Under the pieces are notes generated by a model that saw only the letters and a program-made list of their open reading frames with translations, did no database searches and was not told where the DNA came from. From NCBI GenBank assembly GCA_964610385.1, contig CAZSXW010000006.1, positions 1 through 64,000 of the forward strand: a DNA stretch of 64,000 nucleotides. The letters run 5' to 3'. The position numbers and the translations under genes were made by a program. The DNA is from CAZBSE01 sp964610385 (GTDB taxonomy: Bacteria; Actinomycetota; Humimicrobiia; Humimicrobiales; Humimicrobiaceae). Below, in pieces: positions 7,633-16,364 of the stretch (the stretch's first letter is position 1; each line of letters starts with the position of its first letter).

Positions 7633-8730
7633 ATGGGTTGGTTGAAAACAGATGATCCGGCAATAATTTTTGAGGATAATACTGTCGGTAGGTTAAAGAA
7701 GAAAATATGGGATGCTTCAGAAGAGGAGATAGATGATATTCTTAAGCAGTATGAAGTACCATCTGAATCTGAACTGGGAAAAGCAGGTTGTTATATACAA
7801 AATACTCCCAGAATAAAGTGTATAGAAAAAAGAAAGAAAAATGATATTGTATTCATTCCGGTGGGATGTACCGAGAATCACGGCGTTCATGCTAATACAG
7901 GTCTGGATACTTTTATGGTAACCCAAATACTGGAAGGTGTAAGACGATATACGGCTAAAAAAGGTTTTGAGGTAAGTTTAACCTTATCTCCCTTAAACTA
8001 TGGCGGCCATCCTTACCATCATGTTGGTATGCCTGGAACAATTATAATACCCAAAGAAGTTGTTGAAGAAACATTAATATATGTAATGCTGGGTTTATGG
8101 AATGACGGTTATCGAAAGATTATAATTGTGAATAATCACGGACATTTATGGATGTTGGAATCAGCTATTCAGGAGTTTATGAAGAGATTCCAGCTTCCAG
8201 GAATTTTTAGAGTTATGGACTGGCACAGGGCTGTAAGAGAATTTTTTATTCCTACTGCAAGTAGGACCGATAGTTTAAAGACAAATTTTGTTCATGCTGA
8301 TGAAAGTGAAACCTCAATTGCCAAACTTTTATTCCCCGATATGATAGATATGAGTGTAGTTCAGGACGCAGAAGGTGAAGCATTTTTACCGGATGGGCAT
8401 TTTGATACTTCTGTGGATGCCTTTCGGAGACCGCATAGATGGTCCGAGGGTGAGGGTCATTTTGCAATAGAACGTCATGCAACACCGGAGGGTGTTGTAG
8501 GAAAACCCAGTCTGGCAGATGCAAGAAAAGCAAAAAGACCGATTGCAGCAATACTAAAATATCTTACTCTAACTGTTGAACAAATTTTAAAGAAATTTCC
8601 TCCCGGAACTGTTCCACCTGTCGAAAAAGTTACACTTCGCACGGAAAAGGAAATGGAGCCTTTTCTTAAGGAGCCGTTTAGCGAAGGATGGAAATCGGTT
8701 TATGAACTTCCACAAATTGGAGTTTTTTAA
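7633..8730 (+). CDS. iolN: Creatininase-fold diketo-inositol hydrolase (IolN-like)
   Basis: A 365-residue protein of the creatinine amidohydrolase (creatininase) superfamily. Metal-ligand motifs are visible: the E-x-H pair in TENHGVH (about residues 80-86), Asp92 in GLDTF, the NNHGH block near 170, and the HADESETS block near 218, whose Glu is a usual ligand. In the Thermotoga inositol pathway the homologue TM0413 (IolN) opens the ring of the diketo-inositol to 5-keto-L-gluconate. The neighbours on both sides are the other two inositol enzymes, which supports that role over creatininase itself. The start has AAAGGAG at a good distance. Confidence 0.8.
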   Translation: MGWLKTDDPAIIFEDNTVGRLKKKIWDASEEEIDDILKQYEVPSESELGKAGCYIQNTPRIKCIEKRKKNDIVFIPVGCTENHGVHANTGLDTFMVTQILEGVRRYTAKKGFEVSLTLSPLNYGGHPYHHVGMPGTIIIPKEVVEETLIYVMLGLWNDGYRKIIIVNNHGHLWMLESAIQEFMKRFQLPGIFRVMDWHRAVREFFIPTASRTDSLKTNFVHADESETSIAKLLFPDMIDMSVVQDAEGEAFLPDGHFDTSVDAFRRPHRWSEGEGHFAIERHATPEGVVGKPSLADARKAKRPIAAILKYLTLTVEQILKKFPPGTVPPVEKVTLRTEKEMEPFLKEPFSEGWKSVYELPQIGVF

Positions 8731-8751
8731 AGTTATAAACGAGGTATTCAT

Positions 8752-9765
8752 ATGATTAAAAAAGTAAATGTGGGAATAATAGGAGCTGGCAGGATTGGTC
8801 GAATACACTGCAGACATCTTAGTTTAAATATTTCCGAGGCTAATCTATTAATGATATGTGATATAAAAAATGAAGAAGCAAGAAAATGTGCAAAAGAATT
8901 TAATGTTCCTGTGGCAGCAGAAGATTATAGAGAAATTATTGAAAATCCGGATATTGATGCAGTTATTATTTGTTCAAGTACTGAAACGCATTCCTTATTA
9001 ATTGAACAATCGGCTATGGCAGGAAAGCATATTTTTTGTGAAAAACCGATTGATATAAATCTGAAGAAAATAGACAGAGCTTTGAAGGCAGTAGAAAAAT
9101 CAGGTGTAAAACTGCAGGTTGGTTTTAACCGCAGATATGACCCTAATTTTAGAAAGGCCTGGGAATTCATTAAAGGTGGGAAAATTGGGAAAATTAATAT
9201 ACTCAAGATAACCAGTAGAGATCCCGAGCCGCCATCTGTTGATTATTTGAAAAAAAGCGGTGGTATTTTTCTGGATATGACCATACATGATTTTGACATG
9301 GCCCGTTTTTTAAGTGATAGTGAGGTTGATGAGATTTACGCCAGCGGCAGTATTTTAGTTAATTCGGTTTTTAAAGAGATTGGGGACCTGGATACAGTTG
9401 TAATTACCCTTAAGTTTAAAGACGGATCTATGGGGATAATAGATAATAGTAGGAGGACAGTATTTGGTTATGATCAGCGTATAGAAATATTTGGTTCTAA
9501 AGGTATGGTCAGTGTAACTAACAAATTATCTGATGCTGTAGAATTTACTGACTCTAAAAATACTGTTAAAGCTTTACCGCTTAACTTCTTTATGGATCGT
9601 TATATTGATTCTTATATTAATGAAATGAAAGATTTTATAGGATGCGTAATGGATGATAGAGAACCCTCAGTGACGGGTATTGATGGAAAAATCCCGGTAA
9701 TATTAGGGAAAGCTGCAAAGTTGTCTTATGATACCGATAAACCGGTAAAAATTGCTGAAGTTTAA
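8752..9765 (+). CDS. iolG: Inositol 2-dehydrogenase (Gfo/Idh/MocA family)
   Basis: A 337-residue NAD-dependent dehydrogenase. The Rossmann motif GIIGAGRIGRIH is at residues 8-19, EKP at 97-99 supplies the catalytic Lys98, and LDMTIHDFDM supplies Asp175 and His179. The Lys-Asp-His arrangement with this spacing is that of myo-inositol dehydrogenase (IolG), which makes 2-keto-myo-inositol. Gene order iolM-iolN-iolG and 21-52 bp gaps argue for one operon. Other polyol substrates are possible in this large family, so the assignment depends partly on context. Confidence 0.85.
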   Translation: MIKKVNVGIIGAGRIGRIHCRHLSLNISEANLLMICDIKNEEARKCAKEFNVPVAAEDYREIIENPDIDAVIICSSTETHSLLIEQSAMAGKHIFCEKPIDINLKKIDRALKAVEKSGVKLQVGFNRRYDPNFRKAWEFIKGGKIGKINILKITSRDPEPPSVDYLKKSGGIFLDMTIHDFDMARFLSDSEVDEIYASGSILVNSVFKEIGDLDTVVITLKFKDGSMGIIDNSRRTVFGYDQRIEIFGSKGMVSVTNKLSDAVEFTDSKNTVKALPLNFFMDRYIDSYINEMKDFIGCVMDDREPSVTGIDGKIPVILGKAAKLSYDTDKPVKIAEV

Positions 9766-9806
9766 AAAAATACTTATTCTTACTGTTAGTGTATAGATAA
9801 ATATCC

Positions 9807-11309
9807 ATGATAAATAAAAATAGTGTCTTTAGTAAATTTATAACTGATTTTAATAAAAGATACGCTGTGTATAAGAAATCATTTGTTTTCAATGATGAAG
9901 GGTATTTTTTTATAGCGAAAGATAACTATAGAAAGTATTTGTTTGTTATAAGCAGTTCGGGACTATTAAGAAAGTTCGATGGGAAAGTTATAGGAAATAT
10001 AGAAACTAATAATAGTAGTCTGACAATTAAAAAATCTTGCCTTAATTCCAAAAATCTTAAAATAATCCGGCAGATGTTTCCTCATTTAAGTCCTGTGGTT
10101 TGCGGCTTGAAAACTTCTTTTGGAACCGGTGATAGATTGGGAATTTCAACGCCTGCTCATATACAGGCTTTCCGGAATAAAAAAATTTTTCCGTTTTTAT
10201 GTCAACAATCGGTCAGAGAGATAAATAAAGGAAAACGCCCCTGGCAAACAGTTTTTGATGATGTTATCTGGGGTATATTCGAATCTGGATATAAAGGTAA
10301 TTTTGGAGCAGATGCAGACCATATTAAAAAGATTGAAGATTTAAGTAATGTAATTGATATCGGTTTTACTATGTTTACAATTGATCCCTCAGATTACATG
10401 TTAAGAGAGACGGATAAACTGACTGGAATCAAAATAAATGAAATATATAATTCAATTCCTGAAAGAAAAGAGATTGAGAAATTATATGTTGGCAAAAAAT
10501 TTATTATAAATAAGAAAAAATTGGTATTTGATAAAAGTTCACTGATTCTTATCGCTGCGACTTATTATAAAGTTATTGAACATGTTGTTAAATGCAACAA
10601 ATTCATTAAACAAAATAGAAAAGAGAATTTTGATTTCGAAGTTTCTCTGGATGAAGTAGATAGAGAAATGTCACCACTGGCTCATTTATTTATTGCATTA
10701 GAGCTTGAGAGAAAAGGAGTAAATTTTCAAAATCTAGCATTGCGCTTTACCGGAGAATGGCAAAAAGCTGTTGATTATATAGGGGATTTGAAAAACTTAA
10801 TGGAAAATATAAAAATACATGCTGAAATTGCACAAAAATATGGAGGATATAAGCTATCGCTGCATTCAGGCAGTGATAAATTTTCTGTATACAATATATT
10901 TTCCAAGGAAACGAAAGGTTTTTATCATATTAAAACATCGGGGACAAGTTGGTTGGAATCAATGAGGACAATTGCAGTAAAGAATCCCAACCTCTTTTAT
11001 AAAATTTATAATTATTCTTTAAAAAGGTTTGAGCATGATATGGAATCATATTTGTATAGCATATCTACTAAAATTTTATCAGTCCCTGATATAAATAAGC
11101 TATCGGAAAACAAATTAGGAAGGCTGTTGAATTTGCCGGAATGCCGGCAGATATTACATATAACATTTGGGTCTATTTTAAATGCGATAGAAAATGATAA
11201 GTATATTTTCAGAGATGTGATTTATAAAACATTATTTAAGAATGAAATCCTAAATTACAGATACGTTTCAGAAAATATAAAAAAGCATCTTAATTTATTA
11301 AATATTTAA
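9807..11309 (+). CDS. uxaE: Tagaturonate/fructuronate epimerase family protein (UxaE-like)
   Basis: A 500-residue protein with the motifs of the UxaE family (tagaturonate epimerase): FGTGDRLGISTPAH near residue 110, GADADHIK near 170, SLDEVDREMSPLAH near 285 and SLHSGSDKFSVY near 350. In Thermotoga UxaE interconverts D-tagaturonate and D-fructuronate. Here it would turn tagaturonate, reached from inositol-derived 5-keto-L-gluconate, into fructuronate, which the next gene product could reduce. Length is close to family members I recall. I see no clear ribosome binding site before the ATG at 9807, which follows iolG by 41 bp. Confidence 0.78.
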   Translation: MINKNSVFSKFITDFNKRYAVYKKSFVFNDEGYFFIAKDNYRKYLFVISSSGLLRKFDGKVIGNIETNNSSLTIKKSCLNSKNLKIIRQMFPHLSPVVCGLKTSFGTGDRLGISTPAHIQAFRNKKIFPFLCQQSVREINKGKRPWQTVFDDVIWGIFESGYKGNFGADADHIKKIEDLSNVIDIGFTMFTIDPSDYMLRETDKLTGIKINEIYNSIPERKEIEKLYVGKKFIINKKKLVFDKSSLILIAATYYKVIEHVVKCNKFIKQNRKENFDFEVSLDEVDREMSPLAHLFIALELERKGVNFQNLALRFTGEWQKAVDYIGDLKNLMENIKIHAEIAQKYGGYKLSLHSGSDKFSVYNIFSKETKGFYHIKTSGTSWLESMRTIAVKNPNLFYKIYNYSLKRFEHDMESYLYSISTKILSVPDINKLSENKLGRLLNLPECRQILHITFGSILNAIENDKYIFRDVIYKTLFKNEILNYRYVSENIKKHLNLLNI

Positions 11310-11350
11310 AGATTAAAATAAGCTTTTAAATTATAAAGGTGATATGAATA

Positions 11351-12172
11351 ATGAAATCATTAAAGGATTTTAGTTTAAAAAACAAGAATTCTGTAATCTT
11401 AGGTGGAGCCGGAGTCCTGGGTTCTTCAATTGCGCTAGGCCTGGGAATGGCAGGAAGCGGCATAGCTATATGTGATATAGCAAATTGTGAGAAAGTAACG
11501 GAATCGCTGGCTAATGAGGGTCTGGAGATAAAATGTTATTACACTGATGTTACAGATAAAGATAAAATTGAACACTGCAAAAACGAAGTTCTAAAAGATT
11601 TCGGGAAAATTGATATATTGGTAAATGCTGCAGGCGGTAATTTAAAGGAAGCTACTACCAGTGAAGAACTTTTATTTTTTGATTTGGAATTATCAGCTTT
11701 AGAAAAAGTAATTGGGCTTAATCTTTTTGGCGGTGCCATATTACCAGCACAAGTTTTTGGAAAAGTTTTAGCAAATAATAAGGATGGAGGTTCAATAATA
11801 AATATTTCTTCAATGAATGCGTTTAGACCTCTTACCCGGATACCTGGTTATTCTGCAGCAAAGGCAGCAGTAAATAATTTTACTCAATGGTTAGCTGTAC
11901 ATTTTGCTCAAGAATATAATAAAAAGTTAAGGGTAAACGCAATTGCTCCGGGATTTTTTTTAACCAGACAAAATCATTATCTTTTATATGATGAAAAAGG
12001 GAATTTAACTCAAAGGGGAAAATCAATTATTTGTCATACTCCCATGGGTGAATTTGGAGAACCTGATGATCTTATAGGAGCATGTATATGGTTGGCATCA
12101 GATGCTTCAAAGTTCGTGACTGGGACGGTTATTGTTATTGATGGAGGTTTTAGTGCATATTCCGGAGTATAA
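11351..12172 (+). CDS. uxuB: SDR-type fructuronate reductase / mannonate oxidoreductase
   Basis: A 273-residue short-chain dehydrogenase with the cofactor motif GGAGVLGSS (18-26), the NAAG block (92-95), catalytic Ser153/154 and YSAAK (Tyr167, Lys171). The tail IDGGFSAYSGV and the segments MNAFRPLTRIPGYSAAKAAV and HTPMG are those of the SDR-type D-mannonate oxidoreductases (YjmF/UxuB of Bacillus), not of generic SDRs. The expected reaction is reduction of D-fructuronate to D-mannonate with NAD(P)H. It follows the UxaE-like epimerase that would supply fructuronate. AAGGTGAT lies at the right distance upstream of the ATG. Confidence 0.8.
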   Translation: MKSLKDFSLKNKNSVILGGAGVLGSSIALGLGMAGSGIAICDIANCEKVTESLANEGLEIKCYYTDVTDKDKIEHCKNEVLKDFGKIDILVNAAGGNLKEATTSEELLFFDLELSALEKVIGLNLFGGAILPAQVFGKVLANNKDGGSIINISSMNAFRPLTRIPGYSAAKAAVNNFTQWLAVHFAQEYNKKLRVNAIAPGFFLTRQNHYLLYDEKGNLTQRGKSIICHTPMGEFGEPDDLIGACIWLASDASKFVTGTVIVIDGGFSAYSGV

Positions 12173-12234
12173 ATTTTTCTGTTTAGAAAATAACTTAGTA
12201 TCAAAAAAAGAGTCTTAAAGAAAGGGAGCAATAT

Positions 12235-13719
12235 ATGTCAAAAAGGAAGATTGGTTTAATTGGTCTGGGGGTTATGGGTAAAAATCTTTCTTTAAATCTG
12301 GAGAGCAAAGGTTACCAACTAGTAACATATGAAAGAATTTCTTCTGATGCCAGAGATTTTATGAGATCCATAGCCGGAGAAAAAAATATAATTGTAACTT
12401 CTTGTTTAGAAGAATTTATTTCAAATATCAGTCCTCCCAGAATTATTATGCTAATGATAAAAGCGGGAAAACCGGTGGATGAAACAATAATGAAATTAAT
12501 TCCAATGCTTGAGAAAGGAGATCTTGTTATTGATGGTGGTAATTCCTACTTTAGGGATACTATAAGGAGGAGTGAAGAATTATTAAAAAAAGGTATTCTG
12601 TACCTGGGTACGGGTATTTCCGGCGGGGAAGAGGGAGCACTTAAGGGACCGGCCATAATGCCTGGTGGCCAGAGGGAAGCTTACAAACTGGCAGAAGAGA
12701 TTTTTTTTGATATTGCGGCAAGAGCAAAAGACGAGAAACCTTGCGTTTCATATATTGGACCAAACGGAGCCGGTCATTTTGTAAAGATGGTTCATAATGG
12801 AATAGAATACGGGGATATGCAGTTAATCGGAGAGACAGTATGGATACTGGAAAAGGCTCTGGGTTTTGATGCAGGTAAAATTTCGGATATTTTATTTTCA
12901 TGGAATAGGCCCCATGACATTCTTAATTCCTATCTTATAGAGATTACCGGAGAAATTATGAAGAAAAAAGATGAACAGTCAGATGAGTTTCTGATAGATA
13001 GGATTGCCGATATAACCAGAATGAAAGGAACCGGCACCTGGACAGTCCAGACTGCTCTTGAACTTCTGGTACCCATACCTACCATTGCTGCTGCTGTTTT
13101 TTCAAGAGAAATGTCCCAGGAAAAGGATTTGAGGCTTGATACATCAGATAAGATAAAGTTAGAAAAGGATCTAGAATTGGAAATGGATATAAAGAATTTA
13201 ATAGAAATAGCACATGATGCATTATATATTTCTAAAATTTCTTCATATGCCCAAGGATTTGCTTTAATGCAGTCAGCGTCCAAAGCATATGATTTTAATT
13301 TAAACTTAAGCAATATTGCCAGAGGTTGGAGAGCAGGTTGCATAATCAGGGCTCAGTTTTTAGATGTGGTGGCAAAAGAGTATGAGAAAAATCAATGTTT
13401 AAGTAATTTGATAAAGGCTACGGTTTTTAAAGATTTCATAGTAAAAAATTTTAAAAAATTAGCTATTTTTATCAATATAGCACATGAAGCAGGAGTACCT
13501 GTTTTAGCTATGGATGGTGCTTATGATTATATCACTCAGATAACTTCACCGATTATGATATCAGCTCAAATTGCTGCTCTGCAGAGAGATTATTTCGGAG
13601 CTCATGGGTATTTTAGATTAAAGAAGGATAGCCCTATGGTTATAAAAGAGGATGATGGCTGTTATAAAGACTATCATACCGAGTGGATGAAAAAGGATAA
13701 TCCGGATAAAAAAGTTTAG
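12235..13719 (+). CDS. gnd: 6-phosphogluconate dehydrogenase, decarboxylating
   Basis: A full-length 494-residue enzyme that oxidises 6-phosphogluconate to ribulose 5-phosphate and CO2. Visible are the Rossmann loop GLGVMGKN (10-17), GISGGEEGA (127-135), and GHFVKMVHNGIEYGDMQ (180-196) with catalytic Lys184 and Glu191, almost at the textbook numbering. GWRAGCIIR and DYFGAHGYFR occur near the C-terminus. At the end of the second beta strand the usual NR-T that binds the NADP phosphate is replaced by TYERIS; an acidic residue there hints at NAD preference, which is inference. Its presence inside the inositol/uronate operon implies that gluconate 6-phosphate is formed in this pathway. Confidence 0.93.
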   Translation: MSKRKIGLIGLGVMGKNLSLNLESKGYQLVTYERISSDARDFMRSIAGEKNIIVTSCLEEFISNISPPRIIMLMIKAGKPVDETIMKLIPMLEKGDLVIDGGNSYFRDTIRRSEELLKKGILYLGTGISGGEEGALKGPAIMPGGQREAYKLAEEIFFDIAARAKDEKPCVSYIGPNGAGHFVKMVHNGIEYGDMQLIGETVWILEKALGFDAGKISDILFSWNRPHDILNSYLIEITGEIMKKKDEQSDEFLIDRIADITRMKGTGTWTVQTALELLVPIPTIAAAVFSREMSQEKDLRLDTSDKIKLEKDLELEMDIKNLIEIAHDALYISKISSYAQGFALMQSASKAYDFNLNLSNIARGWRAGCIIRAQFLDVVAKEYEKNQCLSNLIKATVFKDFIVKNFKKLAIFINIAHEAGVPVLAMDGAYDYITQITSPIMISAQIAALQRDYFGAHGYFRLKKDSPMVIKEDDGCYKDYHTEWMKKDNPDKKV

Positions 13720-13727
13720 AGGATAGG

Positions 13728-15023
13728 ATGGATTTTTTAGAAAATTTTAACGGAATTTCTGATAGAAAGCTTAATGAATTTCTTTCTGGCGTAGTAAAAA
13801 GGATGACCGGTTTTAAGAAAATTCTAATAATACACCCGGATTACACCAGAATTGACTTTACCCATAAGATTGTTCCCTTTATGGTAAGCGAGCTAAAAGA
13901 AAGTGGAGTTGAGAAAATTGACTTTTTAAATGCAGGAGGAACTCATCGGCAAATGTCGGAGGTAGAGCTACTTGAAAAGCTGGGACTAAAAAAGAGAGAA
14001 AGATATATGCATCTCTATAATCATAAATATAGTGATAGTTCCAATATGATTACCATAGGAGCTATATCAGAAAAAATAGTGAAAGAAAAAACCAGAGGTG
14101 ATATAAATATTTCCATTCCTGTAACATTAAATAAACTGGTTTTTAAAGATTATGATTTGGTAATAGCTATTAATGGAACTGCTCCTCATGAAGCATGCGG
14201 CTATTCAGGAGGGCTTAAGATTTTTATTCCGGGAATTTCAGGGCCGGAAGTAATAGATTTATTTCATTGGGCAGCAGCACTTATGGGAATTCGCCATATT
14301 ATAGGGACGATGAATAACAATGCCAGAGATATAATAAATCAAGGCTCTTACATAGTATTTAAAAGCATAAAAGCTGAAGTTTTTTCTTTCAATATGGTAA
14401 ATATAGAAGATAAAGATAGAATAGCACCAATTGGATTATATATTGATACCGGATTTGAGGGATTTCTGAGAGCTTATAAGAAAGCTCTTATTGCCAGCTC
14501 AAAAGTACACATTAAATATATAAGTAAACCTTTAAAGCAGGTTGTTCAGCAGATACCCGGATATTATGATGAGATATGGACTGCTGCTAAAGGTTCTTAT
14601 AAACTTCAGAAACCAGGAGTTATGGCCGAAGGCGGGGAAATCATTCTTTATGCTCCTCATATAAAAGATTTTCATTCTGATAAAAATATGAATAAAGAGA
14701 TACTCGATCTTGGTTACCACTGCAAGGGTAAGATACGCCATATTCTTAAATCAGGTAGTAAAGCGTGTAAAAATGTGGCAGCACATGTAATAAACGTTGC
14801 AGGGCCCGGTGAATTTGATAGTAAAAAAGATAAAGAGAAAACTCATTTTAAAATAATTTTAGCAACTGGTATATCCGAGAAAGTATGTGATTCAGTAGGG
14901 CTGGGTTATAGAGATCCGCATACCCTAAGTAAAGAAGATTTTATTGGAACGGACAAGTTATGGATAGAGGAAGGTGGAAAGTATCTTTATGATTTAAATG
15001 AAAATAGAAAGGTAATACAGTGA
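13728..15023 (+). CDS. LarA-family nickel-dependent racemase/epimerase
   Basis: A 431-residue member of the lactate racemase (LarA, formerly DUF2088) family, whose members use the nickel-pincer nucleotide to racemise or epimerise alpha-hydroxy acids. Active-site blocks are intact: DYTR (38-41), GTHR with His73, HEACGYSGGLK with His154 and the cofactor-anchoring Lys164, FHW with His180, and AAKGSYK further on. The family includes a D-gluconate 2-epimerase that interconverts gluconate and mannonate. Between a mannonate-producing SDR, gnd and a kinase-like gene, that activity is the best fit. The cofactor genes larB, larC and larE are not in this window. It starts 8 bp after gnd. Confidence 0.8.
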   Translation: MDFLENFNGISDRKLNEFLSGVVKRMTGFKKILIIHPDYTRIDFTHKIVPFMVSELKESGVEKIDFLNAGGTHRQMSEVELLEKLGLKKRERYMHLYNHKYSDSSNMITIGAISEKIVKEKTRGDINISIPVTLNKLVFKDYDLVIAINGTAPHEACGYSGGLKIFIPGISGPEVIDLFHWAAALMGIRHIIGTMNNNARDIINQGSYIVFKSIKAEVFSFNMVNIEDKDRIAPIGLYIDTGFEGFLRAYKKALIASSKVHIKYISKPLKQVVQQIPGYYDEIWTAAKGSYKLQKPGVMAEGGEIILYAPHIKDFHSDKNMNKEILDLGYHCKGKIRHILKSGSKACKNVAAHVINVAGPGEFDSKKDKEKTHFKIILATGISEKVCDSVGLGYRDPHTLSKEDFIGTDKLWIEEGGKYLYDLNENRKVIQ

Positions 15024-16321
15024 GAAATGCAGTTATTGCTCAGTCAGGAGGTCCGACTTCGGTAATAAACAATAGCATCAGAGGAGCTATTGACGTGCTT
15101 CTTTCTTCCAGTAAAGTAAATAAAATTTATGGGGCCAAAATGGGTATTCTGGGAGTTCTAGAGGAAAAGTTGATTGATATTTCCTGCCAGTTAAAAGAGC
15201 AGATTAAAAAACTTTCAGAAACACCTTCGGCAGGTATTCTAGGCAGCTGCAGGTATAAAATAAGGAATAAAAGTGATTTGGAGAGAATCGTGGATGTGTT
15301 TGGAAAACATAATGTTGGTTATTTTTTTTACTGCGGCGGTGGTGATTCGATGGATACGGCAAATAAAATAGGTATCCTTGCGGAGGAGAGAGGCATGGAT
15401 CTTATAGTCACCGGTATACCCAAGACTATTGATAATGATGTGGGTGGAAAATTAAAAAATGACGGGACTTTTGAGATTTGTGATCATGATCCTGGTTATG
15501 GTAGTGTGGCCAGGAATATTGCCATGAATATTCTGGAAGCCAATCAGGAGAATATGGCAAGTTATACTAGTGATCCTGTGCTGATAATCGGAGTTATGGG
15601 CAGGAAAATTGGCTTTATTCCAGCATCTGCCAGGCTCGCCGACCCGGAAAGAAAAATACCGCTGCTTATAGTTTTACCGGAGAGTATGTCAGAAAAGGAT
15701 TGGAAGGCTAACCTTGATTTTATCTGTGGGAAAGTAAACGAGAAATTATCAAGTTTCGATAGATGTATAGTTGTGATTGGAGAAGGAGTGAATCTGGGGG
15801 ATTTCGGAGGCCTAAGGGATAGTTTTGGTCATGTGGAGTATGGTGCATCTGCTATATCAGTAGAACAAATACTGACTAATTATCTAAATGGACTTGATAG
15901 GAAGGATAGAAAGACGAGAATATTGGTAAGGGGAAAAGCAAGATGTGAAAGACCGGGAACCAGGCAAAGAAGAGAAGCTGCTTATATCTCTGAAGTGGAT
16001 TTACTTGAGGCTTACAGGGTGGGTGAGCATGCTGCTGTTATTGCCCTTGGAAAGGAGAGCGGTTATATGTCTACTATTCTTAGAGTCCCGGGGGAAGATT
16101 ACAAGGTAATATACGATAAAGTGTTACTCAGCGAAGTTGCAAATTCACAAAGGGAGTTTCCGCGAAAATGGATAACTAGTGACAGAGTAGATGTCAACAA
16201 TAATTTCATAAAGTGGGCTATGCCATTTGTAGGAAGGGTGCTACCCTGTTTTTGTGAATTTCAGGAGATATATGCAAAAAGGAATTGCTCTTCTTATGTT
16301 CCTTATGATTATAGAAGCTGA
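15020..16321 (+). CDS. PPi-type 6-phosphofructokinase family protein
   Basis: A 433-residue phosphofructokinase-fold protein. Two residues that separate pyrophosphate from ATP users both point to PPi: Asp109 in GGGDS at the position of Gly104 of E. coli PFK, and Lys135 in PKTIDND at the position of Gly124. The catalytic Asp138 and an MGR motif (IGVMGRKIG) are present. The length and the TRQRREAAYISEVD region resemble the long bacterial PPi-PFK clade. It begins at a GTG overlapping the LarA stop as GTGA, so it is translationally coupled. It could be a glycolytic PPi-PFK, or have been recruited to phosphorylate gluconate or another acid in this operon, where no other sugar-acid kinase is present. 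Confidence 0.82.
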   Translation: MRNAVIAQSGGPTSVINNSIRGAIDVLLSSSKVNKIYGAKMGILGVLEEKLIDISCQLKEQIKKLSETPSAGILGSCRYKIRNKSDLERIVDVFGKHNVGYFFYCGGGDSMDTANKIGILAEERGMDLIVTGIPKTIDNDVGGKLKNDGTFEICDHDPGYGSVARNIAMNILEANQENMASYTSDPVLIIGVMGRKIGFIPASARLADPERKIPLLIVLPESMSEKDWKANLDFICGKVNEKLSSFDRCIVVIGEGVNLGDFGGLRDSFGHVEYGASAISVEQILTNYLNGLDRKDRKTRILVRGKARCERPGTRQRREAAYISEVDLLEAYRVGEHAAVIALGKESGYMSTILRVPGEDYKVIYDKVLLSEVANSQREFPRKWITSDRVDVNNNFIKWAMPFVGRVLPCFCEFQEIYAKRNCSSYVPYDYRS

Positions 16322-16364
16322 TGAGTTTTAAAAAATTTTTGGTTTATGACGGAGGTAAAATGAA

